Assembly: GCA_034769895.1 (NCBI GenBank)
Contig: CM068370.1
Span: 34,671,747-34,735,746 of the forward strand
DNA: 64,000 nt
DNA from: Magicicada septendecula
Taxonomy: Eukaryota > Arthropoda > Insecta > Hemiptera > Cicadidae
Reading direction: 5' to 3'
Shown in pieces: positions 31,827 through 39,340 of this stretch (the stretch's first letter is position 1; each line of letters begins with the position of its first letter). The translations under genes and the position numbers were made by a program. The notes under the pieces are model-generated. The model was given only the letters and a program-made list of their open reading frames with translations. It did no database searches and was not told the DNA's origin.

Positions 31827-32747
31827 ATGAGTGTTGACAAGTTCGGCAGACACCAGAGCGCAGTCAGAGCGCGAAGGGAGACGCGACGCAGTCTGCGGGA
31901 GGATATCGGTATCGCGATGACCGAGGACGGGCACTTCGACGTAGCGGGGAAAAAAATACACAACTTGGGCGAACCGCACGACGGTAACGACGCCGTTTCA
32001 CTGCGGTTCATGCGCGAACACTGTCTGTTAGCCGATCCGCCGACGACACAAGGAATAGACGTGAAAGGTCGTAAGCTCGTCAACGTCGCCGCTCCCGTCG
32101 ATCTCGGGGACGCTGTCAACAAGCAGTATGTAGATTACTCGTGCTTGCGTTTTACACAGCTGGGACCGAACAAGAAGAACGGAGCCGTCGTCGACGCGCG
32201 AGACCATCGCATACAGTCTCTGAGGGAACCGATTCGTGCGAGAGACGCTGCGACCAAAGTATACGTGGACTCGAAGATCATACCGAAGGATACGAACTCT
32301 AACCTAATGGTCGGCAACGTGCGGATAACACAGTTAGCGCCGCCCGTCAACAACAAGGACGCAGTGAACTTGGAATTTTTGAACCGACACACGATCACCG
32401 TGGTAAACGACACTTATTTCAACGCACAAGGAAAGACTATTCTGAACGTCGCTGACGGTGGTGCACGGCCCACGGACGCAGTGAACGCACGTCAATTGGA
32501 GGAAACGAGGCAGTACGCTAAGTGCGAAATGTACAAACTCGCGAAAGTGTTCCAACGTCGTTGGGAGAAAGTGGTATCGTATATCTATAAATTGCATACG
32601 CACGCAGCGCGTACTTCACTCGGTGCCGAAGAGGCAGAGTTACTACTTACGAGCAAGGCGGAGACGAACGAGTTGATTAGTGATCTGGACAAATCCAAGG
32701 ACGAGCACGATTGGAGATCCCTTTATCGTCAGCAGTCGAAAAAGTAG
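31827..32747 (+). CDS. Fibre-like repeat protein, 306 aa
   Basis: Five repeats of about 45 residues fill residues 40-220, each with an I-x-N-(L/V/A)-x-x-P ... (D/R)DA(V/A)-x-x-(F/Y)(V/M) pattern: IHNLGEP ... NDAVSLRFM, LVNVAAP ... DAVNKQYVD, IQSLREP ... DAATKVYVD, ITQLAPP ... DAVNLEFL and ILNVADG ... TDAVNARQL. The same pattern occurs in phage tail fibres and in fibre-like proteins of Polintons and adintoviruses. The C-terminal 90 residues are charged and probably coiled-coil. It lies directly before the PLA2 capsid gene; a trimeric vertex fibre is a reasonable inference. Confidence 0.65.
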   Translation: MSVDKFGRHQSAVRARRETRRSLREDIGIAMTEDGHFDVAGKKIHNLGEPHDGNDAVSLRFMREHCLLADPPTTQGIDVKGRKLVNVAAPVDLGDAVNKQYVDYSCLRFTQLGPNKKNGAVVDARDHRIQSLREPIRARDAATKVYVDSKIIPKDTNSNLMVGNVRITQLAPPVNNKDAVNLEFLNRHTITVVNDTYFNAQGKTILNVADGGARPTDAVNARQLEETRQYAKCEMYKLAKVFQRRWEKVVSYIYKLHTHAARTSLGAEEAELLLTSKAETNELISDLDKSKDEHDWRSLYRQQSKK

Positions 32748-32749
32748 AC

Positions 32750-33343
32750 ATGTATGAACTACGTAGTCGCGTTGATAAAAAAAGGGGGCGTGGTCTCATA
32801 GGAAAAATAGTTAAAAGCGCGGTACCATTCGTCGCGAAGTCAGTACCTACGCTGATCAATCGAGCGGTGGACGTATTACCGGTGGAACTACATCTGCCCG
32901 GCTACAGGTTCTGCGGACCCGGAACGAAACTAGAGGAAAGATTAGCACGAGGTGATCGAGGAATCAACGAGTTGGACGAAGCCTGTCGCGAACACGATAT
33001 CGCTTACAGCAAGTACAAGGACAACGAACGAAGACGTGTAGCGGATCGTGTGCTAGCCGGCAAGGCGTGGGAACGAGTGAAAGCTTTGAATTCAGGCATC
33101 CGCGAAAGAGCGTACGCGGCGGCCGTAGCAGCAGCGATGAAGGCGAAATCCGCTTTAGGCAGCGGGCTATGCTGCAGTGGCGGTGGTGTGCGTAAACGTC
33201 GACGTCGCACCAGACGAGGCAAGTCGGTTCGACGCACGATAATCAGGAAGAGGAGGAGAGCAACGGGGTCGGGACGACGACGAAGACGGACCGGTGGTAA
33301 AAAGGCTTCAGGACTCTACCTTCGTCCGTACCGAAAAAACTAA
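32750..33343 (+). CDS. PLA2-domain minor capsid protein, 197 aa
   Basis: A phospholipase A2 domain like that of parvovirus VP1 and some adintovirus-like minor capsid proteins. Numbered from the ATG at 32750, it has the calcium loop YRFCGPGT (C55, G56, P57, G58) and the catalytic pair CREHDIAY (H82, D83). The N-terminus has a GRGLIGKIVK segment that may be amphipathic. After residue 140 the protein is extremely arginine-rich, which suggests DNA or capsid binding. The ATG at 32750 is preferred over 32711 because 32711 lies inside the preceding gene. The stop at 33341-33343 follows an A-AAA-AAC heptamer in frame, a predicted -1 frameshift site into the protease. Confidence 0.88.
   Translation: MYELRSRVDKKRGRGLIGKIVKSAVPFVAKSVPTLINRAVDVLPVELHLPGYRFCGPGTKLEERLARGDRGINELDEACREHDIAYSKYKDNERRRVADRVLAGKAWERVKALNSGIRERAYAAAVAAAMKAKSALGSGLCCSGGGVRKRRRRTRRGKSVRRTIIRKRRRATGSGRRRRRTGGKKASGLYLRPYRKN
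33334..33340 (+). promoter_or_regulatory. Predicted -1 ribosomal frameshift site (A-AAA-AAC)
   Basis: In the PLA2 frame the codons are CGA AAA AAC TAA, so the heptamer A-AAA-AAC fits the X-XXY-YYZ rule exactly and is directly followed by the zero-frame stop. The protease frame is in the -1 position, open across this point, and lacks an ATG before its conserved domain. A small hairpin (33387-33393 with 33403-33409) begins 46 bases downstream; that is farther than typical stimulators, so the stimulating structure is unresolved. Confidence 0.65.
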
Positions 33344-33714
33344 TCAAAATACCCGTGCGTCCGTTGTCCGATCGAGATCTGTACGAGTACACGAAACGAT
33401 TGCGTGTACCTTATTTCAGAGGCGTGTACATGCGCGACGCACTTCCTAGTACATCACCGTGGGAGAACGAAAGCGCGATCGTGAATCTGGACGACGCTAC
33501 CGGACCGGGCACGCACTGGGTATGCTATAAGAAGCGAGGCGACAGAGTCATGTACTTTGACGGATTCGGCAATCTGCGCCCTCCTGTCGAGCTAATACGG
33601 TACTTTGGATCGAACGTGACCGACGTTCGTTACAATTACACACGGAAACAACCGTCGGACACAGTCGTCTGCGGACATTTATGTTTGGAGTTTTTGACAT
33701 CGAACGATCAGTAA
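33340..33714 (+). CDS. PRO: Adenain-like cysteine protease, probably expressed by -1 frameshift
   Basis: Cleaves capsid precursors during maturation. Three catalytic blocks are present: GTHWVCY with the histidine, YFDGFG with the aspartate, and VVCGHLCLEF with the cysteine. The order (H-D-C) and length (about 120 residues) match Polinton and adenovirus proteases. The N-terminal block LSDRDLYEYTKRLRVPYFRGV, conserved in the family, lies before the first ATG of the frame. Therefore a simple ATG start would lose part of the domain. The frame is open upstream into the end of the PLA2 gene, so the most likely product is a PLA2-PRO fusion made by -1 frameshift. A near-cognate start (GTG 33355) is the alternative. 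Confidence 0.9.
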   Translation, partial: LIKIPVRPLSDRDLYEYTKRLRVPYFRGVYMRDALPSTSPWENESAIVNLDDATGPGTHWVCYKKRGDRVMYFDGFGNLRPPVELIRYFGSNVTDVRYNYTRKQPSDTVVCGHLCLEFLTSNDQ

Positions 33715-33722
33715 ACGACAAG

Positions 33723-34427
33723 ATGTCTTCGCTTACGGTCACCGTCACGGGAACGGATCCGAGCGCACTGGTTTGTGACTTTTTTCCGCCGCTGGAACTG
33801 ACAGACGGTGAATGGTACGCGGGGCTACTGGATTTTACCACGTACAACTCTATACCGAACGTGGAAAGCGGAAGAAACAACGTCTTTCCCGTACTAAAAG
33901 GACCACGTAAAACGTTAGAACTTGTCAAAATACCGACTGGTGTTTACGAAATCAGTGATATCGAAACGTACCTGAAGAAAGCGCTATTAGACTCGAAATT
34001 TGCTCTACGACCCGACAATAACACACTGAAATGCGAACTTTATTGTTCATACGAGATCGATTTCGGGAGTACGGAACACACAATCGGTACCATGTTGGGT
34101 TTTTCCAAGAAACGCAAGTTAGAAGCGTATATATTACACACGTCGGACGCGCCTGTAAACATTAACAAAGTGAACGTTTTGGAGATAAGGTGTAACGCTG
34201 TACAAGGTTCGTACAAAACGGGACGAAACGAGCATATACTGCACTCGTTCTATCCGACTGTCGAGCCAGGATTCAAGATAGTCGAAACGCCCAGAAACGT
34301 CATTTATTTTCCACTTAACGTACTACAATTGCGTAACGTTACAGTGTCCGTACACGATCAGGACGGTGATATCGTTAATTTTCAAGGCGAAGTCATCACC
34401 GCGCGTATACATCTGAAACGTGCGTAG
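33723..34427 (+). CDS. Penton-like minor capsid protein, 234 aa
   Basis: Polinton minor capsid protein, expected to be a single jelly roll at the fivefold vertices. Recognisable blocks are FPPLELTDGEWYAGLLDFTTYNSIPNV near the N-terminus (written here only in part: LTDGEWYAGLLDFTTYNS), then VYEISDIETYLK, then TIGTMLGF, and a C-terminal ending in ITARIHLKR. Position and length match the family. The ATG at 33723, eight bases after the protease stop, is preferred over 33681, which lies inside the protease. Confidence 0.88.
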   Translation: MSSLTVTVTGTDPSALVCDFFPPLELTDGEWYAGLLDFTTYNSIPNVESGRNNVFPVLKGPRKTLELVKIPTGVYEISDIETYLKKALLDSKFALRPDNNTLKCELYCSYEIDFGSTEHTIGTMLGFSKKRKLEAYILHTSDAPVNINKVNVLEIRCNAVQGSYKTGRNEHILHSFYPTVEPGFKIVETPRNVIYFPLNVLQLRNVTVSVHDQDGDIVNFQGEVITARIHLKRA

Positions 34428-34432
34428 TAATC

Positions 34433-34621
34433 ATGGGATTTTATTTCACCGATACCCCGGTGATGAAGAGCGGCGGTGGCGACGGTGGTTCGCACCGCAA
34501 GATAAAAGAGGACGACACTTTCGGTAAAGGTATCAGTAGACGTTCGTCGTTGACACGGTTAACAGCAACTAACAGGCGCTACCTGATTTCACTAGGATTC
34601 AAAATCAAGAAAAACAAGTAA
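34433..34621 (+). CDS. Small conserved protein between penton and MCP, 62 aa
   Basis: Begins five bases after the penton stop and ends one base before the MCP start. Its C-terminal half carries a LTRLTATNRRYLISLGFKIK block; N-x-x-(Y/F)L-x-SLGF patterns recur in small proteins next to capsid genes in other Polintons. The N-terminal half is glycine- and lysine-rich. Possibly a cement or minor virion protein. Function unknown. Confidence 0.65.
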   Translation: MGFYFTDTPVMKSGGGDGGSHRKIKEDDTFGKGISRRSSLTRLTATNRRYLISLGFKIKKNK

Positions 34622-34622
34622 C

Positions 34623-35864
34623 ATGACGGACAGCGGTGTCGTCTTATCGGTCGAACGCCGACCATTTTTTGAAGACAACATCACACATTACGAATATCAT
34701 CCGCACGCACCGTACGCGTCGGCGTCACGATACGGAAATAATGATGAGATACGCATACCTATCCTGCAACAGGAAGTCTTCACTTTACCGATGGAAAGTT
34801 TCCTGTACGTTGAAGGCAAGTTGAACAAAAAGACCGCCAGCACCGATACCGTGAACGTGAAAATGGTCAACAACGCGATAGCGTTTCTCTTCGAAGAAAT
34901 CCGTTACGAACTGGCTGGTGTGGAAGTGGATCGTACCAAGAGCGTCGGTATCACGTCCACTATTAAAACCGTGCTATCTGCCGGCAAGCAGGACATTGTT
35001 TCGATGCAAAACGCCGGTTGGGTTGCTCCTACAGCTAACGAGCTAACGCCGACCGGCAAAAACGGTGAATTCAACTTTTGCATACCGTTGAGGATGCTGA
35101 TGGGATTCGCCGAGGATTTTACACACGTAATATTAAACATGAAACAGGAACTGATACTGTTGCGCACTTCCACCGACGTTAACGCTCTTTTCTCGTCCAC
35201 GGATGCGCCCGCTAACGCTGATATAGAACTGACCAAAATATCTTGGATGATTCCGTTCGTGTACGTGAACAACGAAGTGCGGATACGACTGTTGGAAATC
35301 ATACGCAAGGACCTACCGCTATTCTTACCGTTTCGCAGTTGGGAACTGCACGAGTACCCGGCATTACCGACGACCGACAGACAAACTTGGACGGTGAAAA
35401 CAACGACACAACTGGAGAAACCACGGTACGTGATACTCACCTTCCAGACAGCCAGAAAGAACAATCTGAAGAAACACGCAGGTGAATTCGATCACTGCAA
35501 GGTGACCAACGCGAGACTCTTTCTGAACGACAAATACTATCCGTACGATAACCTGAACCTGGATATCGATAACGGACGTTACGCATTGCTTTACGACATG
35601 TATACACGATTTCAAAAATCGTACTACCATAGAAGTCAACCCAACGTACTTCTAACACCGACTGAGTTCATAACGAAAGCACCGCTATTCGTCTTCGATT
35701 GTAGTAGACAGGACGAGTCGCTCAAGTCTTCACCAGTCGACGTCAGATTGGAATTCGAGTCATCGGACAATTTCCCCGCTCAGACCGCGGCCTACTGCTT
35801 GATACTGCACGATTCGCTCAACGTGTACACTCCGTTATCCAACACGGTGCGCAGGCACAATTAA
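34623..35864 (+). CDS. MCP: Major capsid protein, double jelly roll, 413 aa
   Basis: Polinton-type hexon protein. Seen blocks include NDEIRIPILQQEVFTLP near residue 40, SFLYVEGKL, and an internal VNNAIAFLFEEIRYELAGVE region, characteristic of the arthropod Polinton capsid family. The C-terminus has FPAQTAAYCLILHDSLN. At 413 residues it is at the short end compared with long Polinton capsids, but it looks complete with intact ends. It is the last of the tightly packed structural genes and is followed by a polyadenylation signal at 35966-35971. Confidence 0.92.
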   Translation: MTDSGVVLSVERRPFFEDNITHYEYHPHAPYASASRYGNNDEIRIPILQQEVFTLPMESFLYVEGKLNKKTASTDTVNVKMVNNAIAFLFEEIRYELAGVEVDRTKSVGITSTIKTVLSAGKQDIVSMQNAGWVAPTANELTPTGKNGEFNFCIPLRMLMGFAEDFTHVILNMKQELILLRTSTDVNALFSSTDAPANADIELTKISWMIPFVYVNNEVRIRLLEIIRKDLPLFLPFRSWELHEYPALPTTDRQTWTVKTTTQLEKPRYVILTFQTARKNNLKKHAGEFDHCKVTNARLFLNDKYYPYDNLNLDIDNGRYALLYDMYTRFQKSYYHRSQPNVLLTPTEFITKAPLFVFDCSRQDESLKSSPVDVRLEFESSDNFPAQTAAYCLILHDSLNVYTPLSNTVRRHN

Positions 35865-35965
35865 ACGATTACTGTATATTATTGTTTTTGCTGTAAATAG
35901 AATTTTGCTTTTTAGTATGTTATGTATGCATTACATGTATGTGATTTTTTTTATTAAAAAAATGT

Positions 35966-35971
35966 AATAAA
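35966..35971 (+). terminator. AATAAA polyadenylation signal after MCP
   Basis: AATAAA lies 100 bases after the MCP stop, in an AT-rich segment that ends the structural gene cluster. Confidence 0.6.
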
Positions 35972-36026
35972 TTTTCATGTATTTTTTATTTTTTTAATAC
36001 CCGTAACATTGGAGGGGGAAACGTCT

Positions 36027-36060
36027 TATTATTATCCCCTCCCCCTATTCTTCACTCAGT
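36027..36060 (+). promoter_or_regulatory. Promoter-like block before the BIR-RING gene
   Basis: A TATTATTATCCCCTCCCC block lies about 25 bases before CTCAGTGTTT, an arthropod initiator of TCAGT type. The same combination occurs before the 36888 gene. If transcription starts at the TCAGT, the ATG at 36009 is upstream of it, so 36096 is the real start. Confidence 0.5.
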
Positions 36061-36095
36061 GTTTCGTCGGCACAAGTCGCAAGAGGACGCACAAG

Positions 36096-36767
36096 ATGCT
36101 TTCAAACGATCGCGAGGATGACGATAACAATCCCAACAACCGCTATTTCAGACAGTGCGGCGAACCGACAACAATGATCAAGTCCTTATCACCGGACGAT
36201 AAAGAAGTGCAAGTCGCCTTAATTCAAAAAATCATATCCCCGTACCCGCGTTACAGAAGCTTTGAAAACCGTTTAAAGAGTTTTAAAGAATGGCCTATAT
36301 CGTTGACGATAACACCTAAAGAAATAGCAGAAGCAGGTTTCTTTTACAGCGGATGCAACGATAGAGTGATTTGTTTTTGCTGTGGAGGCGGTTTAAACAA
36401 ATGGGAACGTGGAGAAAATGCTTGGACAGAACACGCGCGTCATTTCCCTGTGTGCTCTTACGTAATGTTAGCGAAAGATAAAAAATTTATCATCAAGGCA
36501 CTGGGCATCGTTACCGAACCGGTGGTAGCAGTGGTAGCAACGGCAGCAGAGAACGAACAACACACCGACACGTTCAAAGAGAATATAAAAAAGGAAGAAG
36601 GGGGCTCGAATCGTGATACATTGTGCAAAGTTTGTTACGCGCAAAATCTTGAAGTTGTACTTATTCCCTGTCGACATTTTGTCACATGTGTGAATTGCAC
36701 CATCACCCTAAATACGTGTCCCTTATGTAGAACCGCAAACACCGCTTACATGAGAGCGTATATCTAG
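36096..36767 (+). CDS. Inhibitor-of-apoptosis protein: BIR plus RING, 223 aa
   Basis: One BIR domain (about residues 55-125) with SFKEWP, AEAGFFYSG, VICFCC, W, and the zinc set C93, C96, H113, C120, followed by a C-terminal C3HC4 RING (177-211: CKVC, PCRH, CVNC, CPLC). This is the architecture of small insect and baculovirus IAPs, which block caspases and IAP antagonists and ubiquitinate them. The start at 36096 is chosen because it lies just after a promoter-like element; the 29-residue extension back to 36009 has no IAP features. It is the second BIR protein of the element. Confidence 0.9.
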   Translation: MLSNDREDDDNNPNNRYFRQCGEPTTMIKSLSPDDKEVQVALIQKIISPYPRYRSFENRLKSFKEWPISLTITPKEIAEAGFFYSGCNDRVICFCCGGGLNKWERGENAWTEHARHFPVCSYVMLAKDKKFIIKALGIVTEPVVAVVATAAENEQHTDTFKENIKKEEGGSNRDTLCKVCYAQNLEVVLIPCRHFVTCVNCTITLNTCPLCRTANTAYMRAYI

Positions 36768-36822
36768 TTCGTTTTCACGCTTTAATTTCATCGCATAGTG
36801 ACTACAGCGTTTGACAGAAGTG

Positions 36823-36857
36823 TTTATACCCCCTCCACTAATCTCGCATACCTCAGT
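36823..36857 (+). promoter_or_regulatory. Promoter-like block: TTTATACCCC plus CTCAGTGTTT
   Basis: A TTTATA box at 36823-36828 is followed about 30 bases later by TCAGT at 36853-36857, and the ATG of the next gene is 31 bases further. It shares its layout with the blocks before 36096 and 38133. Confidence 0.6.
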
Positions 36858-36887
36858 GTTTGAACAGTACGCGTTGAGGACGGACGC

Positions 36888-37154
36888 ATGGAGCTGTTAA
36901 CTCCGTACGAGTACAGGCGTTGCAGCGACTTAAAGCACGCAGTACTGTACCCTATAGAAATTTTTGTATACGACGTTTTGACACAGAAATTTGTTGCAGT
37001 AATACGTGACGAGCAGGTAAGGTACAAAGTAAACGTACCAAAAAAATTCTTTACGAACGTCTCAAGACATACAACTTGTCTGTTCCGCAAGACGGACGGA
37101 TCAGCAGCGTTCCTAGTGTCACCGAACACGTTGTTTGTAACGAAAAAAGGATGA
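36888..37154 (+). CDS. Small protein of the YPI family, 88 aa
   Basis: I do not recognise an enzyme. It shares a pattern with the 101-residue protein at 38133: a Y ... DL start, a YPIE box, a central (V/I)A(V/T)I block, and a Y(K/R)V-x-(V/L)PK(K/R) stretch. The layout suggests a small beta-barrel fold. Its stop TGA overlaps the ATG of the next gene (ATGA), so the two may be translated together. A TATA plus TCAGT promoter-like block precedes it. Confidence 0.7.
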   Translation: MELLTPYEYRRCSDLKHAVLYPIEIFVYDVLTQKFVAVIRDEQVRYKVNVPKKFFTNVSRHTTCLFRKTDGSAAFLVSPNTLFVTKKG

Positions 37155-37672
37155 GCAACGACAAGCTAGCAGTCATACTTGACTTTCACTGTTTCATCGA
37201 CAACGATGGTAACGAACTCGTAAAGGAACTAGCCATTATGGACGTCACCGCATTTGCCAGCAGGCATTGGATATTTGTACCTCCAGAGGGCACAATCGTT
37301 TCGAATCACAAACACATGAGGACAAACCGATGGTTAACGGACTATTATCATGGTCTAGAGTGGACGGACGGGGACACATCGTACGATCATCTTGTGCCGA
37401 TATTAGTAAAATATACGTTTCCTTTTAACTATGTTTTCGTAAAAGGATTGCAAAAAAAAAGATTTCTGGAGAAGCGTATTGTACATTACAATATTATAAA
37501 TTTAGAAGATTTCGGTTGTCCCAAACTCGAACAATTACATTCAATACATGGAACAGCCTGTCTCACGCACCACTTATTTCCGGAAATATGCACAAATCAT
37601 AGAGTACACGCTTTACGCGAGTGGGTTGTATCAGATTTTAGAATAATCAATATGTTTCTGGTAAATTACTAA
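37151..37672 (+). CDS. Unknown protein of a widespread insect family, 173 aa
   Basis: Starts at the ATGA overlap with the preceding gene. The sequence opens with KLAVILDFHCFID and continues with KELAIMDV, WIFVPPEG and NRWLTDYYHGLEW, then VFVKGLQKKRFLE and a cysteine-histidine region (CPKLEQLHSIHGTACLTHH). I recall similar unannotated insect proteins beginning with VLDxQGF and continuing with KELA. The opening aspartate and general pattern could suggest an RNase H-fold exonuclease-like protein, but the DxE pair is not intact here and I do not claim activity. Confidence 0.6.
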   Translation: MSNDKLAVILDFHCFIDNDGNELVKELAIMDVTAFASRHWIFVPPEGTIVSNHKHMRTNRWLTDYYHGLEWTDGDTSYDHLVPILVKYTFPFNYVFVKGLQKKRFLEKRIVHYNIINLEDFGCPKLEQLHSIHGTACLTHHLFPEICTNHRVHALREWVVSDFRIINMFLVNY

Positions 37673-38050
37673 TTGGATACATTGTTGTTTAGCGCTTACG
37701 TAATAATATCAACCGTCGCCTACCCCCCTCCTCCCCCTCTGTGGAATTAGATTACAACACCCTGTCTAGACATATAAAAAAAATTAGTGCCACCGACATG
37801 TTCGAACACGCATAAAAAAAATAATTATTAACGTCGTCGACTTGTTCCCGCACGCTCGAGTGGAGTCGATGACATCACCCTGTCTAGACGTATAAAAAAA
37901 AATAACCAGGTCGGCTCCCCCCACCAACCCGCTGAACATGGCGTGGGAAAGCAGCTGCATCCTGTTTCGCAGGGTTAATAATTACCGCAACGAGTGGTCC
38001 CCCCCTCCCCTGCGCTGGCCGGTTCCCCCCCTACTCAACAGTCACCATTC
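37673..38050. other. C-rich intergenic region with repeated words
   Basis: Two copies of accctgtctagac(a/g)tataaaaa lie at about 37759 and 37879, and catcctgtttcgcagggtta at 37959 matches words at 21063 and 21172 near the other end of the element. Long C tracts separate them. No gene. Confidence 0.55.
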
Positions 38051-38083
38051 TTATACCGGTACGAACAAGCGTTATTAATTCAG
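38051..38083 (+). promoter_or_regulatory. Promoter-like block before the 38133 gene
   Basis: TTATACC at 38051-38057 is followed 28 bases later by TTCAG at 38079-38083. The spacing matches the blocks before 36096 and 36888. Confidence 0.5.
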
Positions 38084-38132
38084 ACCTTGACAGACGTGTG
38101 AGCGGAAAACAGGTTCTTCATTTGGAAAAAAA

Positions 38133-38438
38133 ATGACTTCATTCGTTGCTAAGTTCGCGGCCATCAGCGCTATTGAATATAAAAAAATTAAAGATCTAGT
38201 AATGGGAGTAAAATACCCAATAGAAGAACTGCAAAACACAGAAGGAAAATACGGGAATGCCGTAATTGCCACTATCCAGGATTACAGGGAGAGTAGATTG
38301 AAATATCGCGTTTATCTGCCGAAAAGATACGCGGGCGTCTTCGATGACGACGAATTAAAAAATTTAACGCCATATTCACTACATCTCATATACCGTGGAG
38401 AAAAAGACAGGGCTTACGTGGTGGACATTTTAGACTAA
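38133..38438 (+). CDS. Small protein of the YPI family, paralogue, 101 aa
   Basis: Shares with the 88-residue protein at 36888 the series Y ... K(I) ... DL ... YPIEE, then a VIATI block and a YRVYLPKRY stretch. In this copy the family features are clearer, and a degenerate third copy follows at 38744. Small proteins with YPI and (F/Y)LPxR motifs are common in insect transposable elements. Possibly a nucleic-acid-binding barrel; not demonstrated. Confidence 0.7.
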   Translation: MTSFVAKFAAISAIEYKKIKDLVMGVKYPIEELQNTEGKYGNAVIATIQDYRESRLKYRVYLPKRYAGVFDDDELKNLTPYSLHLIYRGEKDRAYVVDILD

Positions 38439-39340
38439 GACCCAATGGACTGAACATTTATATTTGTATTTCATAATGTATTATTTACTGTTTAATTTAT
38501 AACGCTTAGACGTATTTCATGTTTTAATTATAAACAATTGTCATTACAATTCATTGTGTGTGTGTGTGCGCGAGCGCGCACCATTTTAACTTCAAAATAT
38601 AACGTGCTTACATTTATTTCAACTGTTTTAAATTTGCACAATTGTCATTGTATGTACGTTTACATATCATGTATTTCATTTGTTTTAATTATACGCAATT
38701 GTGAGCGCGTTTACATATTGTATTTTAAATTGAAATATTATTGCTAAGTTCGTGGCCATTAACGCTATAGAATACAAAAAAATTATTGGAGGTAATGGAA
38801 ATAGAAAAAAAAATAGAAACAAAAATATACACTAGTAATGGAGGTAAAATATGAGCAATGCTGTAATTGCCACTATCCAGGGACATTAGATTGAAATATC
38901 ACGTTTAATAACAAATATATTATTGTATTTCATAATGTATGTGTATGTGTATGGATTATTTTCCATGTAACGCTTAGGCGTATTTCATTTGTTTTAATTA
39001 TAAGCAATCGTCATTACAAATCATTGTGTGCGCTTGTGCGTGTGTATACATATTATGTATTAACTTTTAGCTTACATATATTTCAATTGTTTTAAATGTA
39101 CACAATTGTCATTGTATGTGTGTACGTTTACATATGTATTTTAATTTGTAATTACATGCAATTGTATTTAAATCATAATATAGTGTGTTTACATATATTT
39201 AATTTGTTTTTAATTATACACAGTTGTCATTGTGCATCTGTTTACAAATTATTATGTATTTTAACTTGTAATATATTTTGCGTACATGTATTTTATTTGT
39301 TTCAATTAAACGTTAATGCTGTAACATTTCACTCTATTTA
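38439..39340. repeat. AT-rich region with recurrent words
   Basis: Words such as tttgttttaattata(c/a)gcaattgt and cacaattgtcattgtatgt recur at about 120-250 base intervals (38525, 38632, 38688, 38990, 39085, 39208). This looks like imperfect tandem duplication. Apart from the 38744 pseudogene no coding signal is present. Confidence 0.55.
38744..38905 (+). pseudogene. Degenerate copy of the 38133 gene
   Basis: gctaagttcgtggccattaacgc and the following bases match the start of the 38133 gene (gctaagttcgcggccatcagcgc). Later, taatggaggtaaaatatgag and gccactatccaggga match its middle. Deletions and stops break the frame. Tandem duplication followed by decay. Confidence 0.75.

Noticed and set aside
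34904..35464. 186-codon minus frame opposite the major capsid gene
   Set aside because: Antisense shadow; no recognisable features.
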